64,000 bases of DNA from Cytophagaceae bacterium. GTDB lineage: Bacteria; Bacteroidota; Bacteroidia; Cytophagales; Spirosomataceae. The stretch covers positions 310,001 to 374,000 of the forward strand of contig JAIXWL010000010.1 of the NCBI GenBank assembly GCA_027491315.1, read 5' to 3'. Positions 59,351-64,000 of the stretch are shown here, in pieces. Each line of letters starts with the position of its first letter. The first letter of the stretch is position 1. The notes below the pieces were generated by a model. The model had not been told where the DNA came from. It saw only the letters and a program-made list of their open reading frames with translations, and did no database searches. A program made the position numbers and the translations under genes.

Positions 59351-59710
59351 ATGAACCCTAAATTTTTGCCTTTAATTTCTCAATTTGAAATGGAGGAAAT
59401 GATTGCTGTGAAACAAAAATTGCAAGATTTAAGTGATAGTCAACAAGAGCAATTTTTGGGTATTTACTTAGCCAGAAGAAGAGATACCTTATTGATTCTT
59501 TTGTGCACCCTAATGGGTTTTGTAGGCTTTGCGGGCATTCAACGATTTGTCACCAATCGAATTGGATTAGGACTCCTCTATTTTTTTACGGGAGGTTTGT
59601 TGCTGATTGGAACCATTGTGGATTTAGTCAAATACAAAAAAATTGCCTTGAATTATAATTTAAAAGTCTTAGAAGAAACAGGTTTAATAATTGGTACTTG
59701 GAGAGGCTAA
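59351..59710 (+). CDS. TM2-domain-containing protein
   Basis: GFVGFAGIQRFVTNRIGLGLLYFFTGGLLLIGTIVDLVK. Confidence 0.85.
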   Translation: MNPKFLPLISQFEMEEMIAVKQKLQDLSDSQQEQFLGIYLARRRDTLLILLCTLMGFVGFAGIQRFVTNRIGLGLLYFFTGGLLLIGTIVDLVKYKKIALNYNLKVLEETGLIIGTWRG

Positions 59711-59737
59711 ACATATTTAAAAAGAAAAACCATTACA

Positions 59738-60634
59738 ATGAAAACTACATTTACAAGAAGAGATGTCATCAAGAATTCCGCAGGATTGGCAGGTCTAGGT
59801 TTCTTGGGTAATTCCATGGAACACCGATTTAAAGAAGCTGATACCCAAGTAGGAGCGGAATTAAAAGGTAAAGTAAATCACTCGGCATGCCGTTGGTGTT
59901 ATCAATCCATTCCTTTTGAGGAATTAGTGGTTAATGCGAAAAAAATCGGTTTGCAGTCCATCGAACTTACTGGCCCAGATGAATGGGACATTTTGAAAAA
60001 ACACGATATGACAGCCGCTATTGGTTGGGGTAAATATCCGGATGGAATGGGATTGCCTAATTTTTTCAATAAGGTAAAAAACCATGACCAATTAGTAGCT
60101 TTTTATGAGGATTTAATCCCTCGAGCAGCTAAAGCTGGTGTTAAAAACCTAATTACCTTTTCTGGAAACAGAGACGGGATAAGTGATGAACAAGGATTGT
60201 TGAATTGCAAAAAAGGCCTTCAGCGCATCATGAAAACCGCAGAGCGTCACGATGTGACTATCTCGATGGAATTATTAAACTCCAAAGTAAATCACAAAGA
60301 TTATCAGTGTGACCATACAGAATGGGGAGCTGTCCTTTGCGAAATGGTAGGGTCAGATAAATTTAAATTATTGTACGACATCTACCACATGCAAATCATG
60401 GAAGGAGATGTAATTGCAACCATTAAAAAGCATCATCAATATATTTCTCATTACCACACCGGTGGTGTGCCAGGAAGAAATGAAATAGATGAAAGCCAAG
60501 AATTAAATTATTCAGCTATCATTAAAGCCATTTATGATACGGGATATAAAGGCTTTATCGGTCAGGAGTTCATTCCTGCTCGTGCCGATAAAATGGCTTC
60601 ATTGGAACAAGCAGTTAAAATCTGCGATATTTAA
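59738..60634 (+). CDS. Hydroxypyruvate isomerase-like sugar-phosphate isomerase (AP-endonuclease 2 TIM barrel), Tat-type leader
   Basis: TRRDVIKNSAGLAGLGFL; HSACRWCYQSIPFEELVVNAKKIGLQSIELTGPDEW; LLYDIYHMQIMEGDVI; HYHTGGVPGRNEIDESQELNYSAI. Confidence 0.9.
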   Translation: MKTTFTRRDVIKNSAGLAGLGFLGNSMEHRFKEADTQVGAELKGKVNHSACRWCYQSIPFEELVVNAKKIGLQSIELTGPDEWDILKKHDMTAAIGWGKYPDGMGLPNFFNKVKNHDQLVAFYEDLIPRAAKAGVKNLITFSGNRDGISDEQGLLNCKKGLQRIMKTAERHDVTISMELLNSKVNHKDYQCDHTEWGAVLCEMVGSDKFKLLYDIYHMQIMEGDVIATIKKHHQYISHYHTGGVPGRNEIDESQELNYSAIIKAIYDTGYKGFIGQEFIPARADKMASLEQAVKICDI

Positions 60635-60653
60635 TTACCAAACTTATGATATT

Positions 60654-60694
60654 TACGCAAGCTGCTGACATACAACAGCTTGCGTATTTTTTTT
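60654..60694 (+). terminator. Intrinsic terminator
   Basis: TACGCAAGCTG-CTGACATAC-AACAGCTTGCGTA followed by TTTTTTTT; 11-bp stem. Confidence 0.9.
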
Positions 60695-60761
60695 GCCAAG
60701 GATTTTATAATTCCATGGACTCAGGCCATCTAGGCTTTATCACTTCAGATTAATTCAACTG

Positions 60762-60790
60762 TTTTGAACTCAACCATGATGAGTTCAAAA
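60762..60790 (+). promoter_or_regulatory. Perfect hairpin ending on the A of the start codon of the large secreted-protein gene
   Basis: TTTTGAACTCA-ACCATGA-TGAGTTCAAAA: 11-bp stem, 7-nt loop. Confidence 0.6.
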
Positions 60791-63700
60791 TGAAAAGGTA
60801 CTTTATTCTTATCCTATATTGGTTCATTGTTTGGGAAACATGTGGCCAATGTCCTATTATTCAAACCCAACCTTCTTCTCAAACAGATTGTGAAGGAAAT
60901 AGTATCCGAATGATCGTAAAAAGCGATGGGGATACCTTTCAATGGGAAAAGAAAAGGCCCAATGACAGTCAATTCACCGCAATTTCAGGGGCTAGTAGTG
61001 CCAATTATCAAATCAATCCTAGTGGAGGTACTCTTCATCCTTCTGGTACCCTATATCGCGTAAAGGTAAGCAAGAAATCATGCCAGGTTTATTCTCAAGA
61101 AGCAAGCATAAGCTTACACAGCATAACATCTATCCTTAACCCAAGTATTTGCGAAAGAGGCAACGGGACCTTGAGTCCACAGATCCCTAGCTCCTCTTTA
61201 AGTCAAGTTCAACAATACCAATGGACGCGTTCAATTAATGGAGGTCCATTTGAAGATCTGGTGGATGACGCTAATTTCAGTGGAACCAAGACGAAAGACC
61301 TTGTGATTTCTAAGGCCCAAATGGCATGGAATAGTCAAAAAATTAAAGTTCGAATTCATTTTGCGATCAGTGCCAATAATGATAATGACGGCTCCATTAA
61401 TAATGAAAATCAAACCCCTACTTGCCCTAGAACTTCATCAGAAGTAAGCTTACAAATAAAAAATGCACCTATTCCCTCGCATGCTTCCAATCTTTATAAA
61501 GGTTGTGTCGATAGCCCTGTAGCCGTTAATTCAACAGGTTGCTCCCCTTACAGTACCTTTTGGTACAATGAACAAGGACAAAAAATAGGAGAAGGTGCTC
61601 GAATTATCATACCAAGTGTGGATAAATCACCCCAGCTATTTAAAGCTACTTGTTTTAAAAATGGCTGTGAGAGTCTTGCATCTACGGGTACCTATGCTCA
61701 AGGATTCCCTATTCCTGAGGCTCCGCGAAATCTTGGGACACCATCTCAAGTATGTAGTGGCACTCCGATTACCTTCAAAGCTTCCGGCGGAAGTAATAAT
61801 TTATGGTACCTCAATTCCTCAGACAAAAGTCCAATAAGCACAGCTACCACTATTCTTGTATCTCAAACAACAAATACTGGCCAAGAGAACCTAGAGATTA
61901 CTCGATGGGTTTCTCAAAAAATCAATGAATGCGAAAGTCCCAAAACAGTAATTCGAGTGAATATTGCCCCAGCTCTGGTAGCAGATGCAGGTGAAAACAA
62001 ACATATAAAAGGTGATGAATTATATGATACTAAACAATATTCTACGGCGATTCGAGGCAATCCTCCTTATATTTTTAGTTGGTCTACCAGCAATAATACA
62101 CCGTCGAGTGGCTTACTTGAAAGTAATCCCATCTTTGGCCCATTTCGCTCTTCAGGTTTTGTTACCGTCCAAATCAAAGATCAATCGAATTGTATTGCCA
62201 AAGACTCCGTTTACATTCAATGGGAAAATCAAGTCATTAGTCTTCCAAAAGATAGCCTCATCACTCCTACTCTTCCCTCAGATAGTACAACGATAGTCCT
62301 CCCTGAACAAAATATAGACCCAAAGGATCCTAGCAATCCTATTTCAGAGGAGAAAATGGACGAAAATTTGGAGCCTCCAATCCCAGTTTGGCATGAGATT
62401 TCTTATACCATGGAGCCATTGTGCCAACAGGATGCTTACAAAATACAGGTCCAAGGCTGCCCGGGAAATGTCATGTATTTTAATCAATATGGGCCAGAAC
62501 AAATGCGTGCACAGGGTGCCGAATGGATTGTAGATGCCCGTTATGAACTTTTTGTCCAAATCCGCTGCTCTGACCCCAATAGTAATACCATTAACGTAAG
62601 AATCCCCGTCTTAAAAAAACCTAGTATTCCGATTATCAAAAATTTTGATGCCTATGTTTGTCAAGGCCAAATAGCTCAGATTGAAATTGATTATTTGTAC
62701 AAAAATCAATTCATTGGCTGGGAAAAGGATGGACATTTTTTTTCGGAAGCCTTTATTCTACATCAAGAATTAGAGCAAGGACAATACCAGGCAATTATTC
62801 AGCAAGGAACTTGCTTTTACCGAAGTGAGCCATTAGATCTCATCGTCCGAATTGCCCCACCTGCTACTCATATTATTGCTACTAAAATATCGCTTTGCCT
62901 TCAAGATACTAGTCGCTTGTCCATACGTCAGGATTATCCTCATGTCCGATGGCAAAATGGCGAAAGAGATAAAAGTATTAGTTTTCTAGCCCAAAAAACT
63001 GGCCCATTTGAATTCCAAGTTCAAATTAGTCAAGACCAGCAATGTTGGTCTGATTGGTCAGACCCTTTTCAAATTATCGTACATGAAAACCCCAAGCCAC
63101 CAAGCATTTTAGCATCTCCATCCTTGGAATTTTGTCAAGGTGATTCCATTCAACTACAAGTACCTTCCCATTTCACTAACTATCAATGGAATACAGGTAA
63201 TTCATTGCCAATAAACGAGGTACGTAAACCTGGATGGTATTGGCTGAAAGTACAAAATCAATTTGGGTGTTGGTCCATCCCAAGTGATTCTGTACATACC
63301 TATTTTTATCCAGAAGAACCTAGCCCTATTATACAGGCGATACCCTCTAGGCAATTTTGTTCTGGGGAAAGCATTGAATTAATAAGTAGTACAGCTCATG
63401 CCTATAAGTGGAAAAATGGTGATACAAGCGATCGAATTAAAATCACTGACTCTGGAAGTTATTGGCTAAAAACCCGCAATCAATATGGATGCTGGTCAAA
63501 TAGAAGTGAAGAAATTCAAACTTACCGAAGAGAAAACCCATTAATACCCGCCATTAAAAAGAACGGGGTTTATTTCCTTGAGGCTATCAATATTGATCAG
63601 CCAGACCGCTATGAATGGAAAAAAGATCAACAACTTTTACACGATTTCGCTTCCATCATAAAAGCACGAGAAGCGGGGCTTTATGAGGTTAGGGCACTAA

Positions 63701-64000
63701 AACAATTTGACCTTTCAGAGACAAAAAGCATCATTTGCTATTCTCCCTTTCAAAAAATCAGTATGACCATACCCGAATTTTTTCAAGGATTTTCGGTATT
63801 CCCCAATCCCAACAAAAATGGATTATTACAATTAGAACTACTGGAAGATATCTCCGATGCCTCGGCTTATATTTTCGATTTCTTAGGAAATGAAATCATT
63901 GCTTACCAACTTCCAGCAAGCTCACAACCCATGGCGGTACAACTACCTAAAATTCCTGCTGGAACCTATATATTAAGAATCATTGCCCCAAATTTTAGCA
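60790..64000 (+). CDS. Large multi-repeat secreted protein with T9SS type A sorting domain; 3' end outside window
   Basis: Most of the frame was translated line by line with no stop found; open to the right edge (>1070 codons) and absent from the ORF track. N-terminal signal MKRYFILILYWFIVWETCGQ. Repeated Ig/PKD-like units. C-terminal FQGFSVFPNPNKNGLLQLEL...FDFLGNEI...IPAGTYILRI. Confidence 0.88.
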   Translation, partial: MKRYFILILYWFIVWETCGQCPIIQTQPSSQTDCEGNSIRMIVKSDGDTFQWEKKRPNDSQFTAISGASSANYQINPSGGTLHPSGTLYRVKVSKKSCQVYSQEASISLHSITSILNPSICERGNGTLSPQIPSSSLSQVQQYQWTRSINGGPFEDLVDDANFSGTKTKDLVISKAQMAWNSQKIKVRIHFAISANNDNDGSINNENQTPTCPRTSSEVSLQIKNAPIPSHASNLYKGCVDSPVAVNSTGCSPYSTFWYNEQGQKIGEGARIIIPSVDKSPQLFKATCFKNGCESLASTGTYAQGFPIPEAPRNLGTPSQVCSGTPITFKASGGSNNLWYLNSSDKSPISTATTILVSQTTNTGQENLEITRWVSQKINECESPKTVIRVNIAPALVADAGENKHIKGDELYDTKQYSTAIRGNPPYIFSWSTSNNTPSSGLLESNPIFGPFRSSGFVTVQIKDQSNCIAKDSVYIQWENQVISLPKDSLITPTLPSDSTTIVLPEQNIDPKDPSNPISEEKMDENLEPPIPVWHEISYTMEPLCQQDAYKIQVQGCPGNVMYFNQYGPEQMRAQGAEWIVDARYELFVQIRCSDPNSNTINVRIPVLKKPSIPIIKNFDAYVCQGQIAQIEIDYLYKNQFIGWEKDGHFFSEAFILHQELEQGQYQAIIQQGTCFYRSEPLDLIVRIAPPATHIIATKISLCLQDTSRLSIRQDYPHVRWQNGERDKSISFLAQKTGPFEFQVQISQDQQCWSDWSDPFQIIVHENPKPPSILASPSLEFCQGDSIQLQVPSHFTNYQWNTGNSLPINEVRKPGWYWLKVQNQFGCWSIPSDSVHTYFYPEEPSPIIQAIPSRQFCSGESIELISSTAHAYKWKNGDTSDRIKITDSGSYWLKTRNQYGCWSNRSEEIQTYRRENPLIPAIKKNGVYFLEAINIDQPDRYEWKKDQQLLHDFASIIKAREAGLYEVRALKQFDLSETKSIICYSPFQKISMTIPEFFQGFSVFPNPNKNGLLQLELLEDISDASAYIFDFLGNEIIAYQLPASSQPMAVQLPKIPAGTYILRIIAPNFS

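Noticed and set aside
1-64000. CRISPR array, prophage, integron, toxin-antitoxin or known defence system
   Set aside because: No regularly spaced direct-repeat/spacer array, integrase, capsid or terminase genes, or recognisable defence proteins were seen. The holin-like protein at 43271 belongs to a family common on Bacteroidota chromosomes.

Overview
This 64 kb window appears to be a chromosomal segment of a Bacteroidota bacterium, probably Cytophagales. That assignment rests on gene content, TAnnTTTG-type promoter words, a T9SS sorting domain, and eukaryote-like GT3 glycogen synthase; it was not tested phylogenetically. Most of the window is housekeeping and metabolic: fabI (3' end), a cobalamin riboswitch with a BtuB-like TonB receptor, tag, hemJ, smpB, skp/ompH, penicillin acylase, glycogen synthase, a GH106-like hydrolase with xylA, crtB/crtI with an ECF sigma factor, an EnvC-like M23 peptidase, DUF4292 and TPR proteins, an MBOAT/SGNH acylation pair, ileS, asd, pdxJ, nth, pnuC, prfB, lpd, tRNA-Ser(GGA), a sulfite/nitrite reductase with a C-terminal extension, cobA, rfaE1, moaA/moaD, an isolated nuoL-nuoM pair, and a very large secreted protein running off the right edge. 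I found no CRISPR array, prophage, IS transposase or recognisable defence island. The most unusual signals are non-coding. (i) A family of perfect 33-bp palindromes (16-1-16), all in tail-to-tail intergenic gaps and without U-tracts. (ii) At one of them (43982-44130), the half-palindrome is preceded by four degenerate 16-nt copies in exact register and followed by inverted copies. (iii) The prfB +1 programmed frameshift, which the ORF track misses. (iv) A >1070-aa modular T9SS-type ORF, also missing from the track, whose start codon sits at the foot of a perfect hairpin. (v) Back-to-back moaA/moaD promoters that share a 17-bp palindrome.
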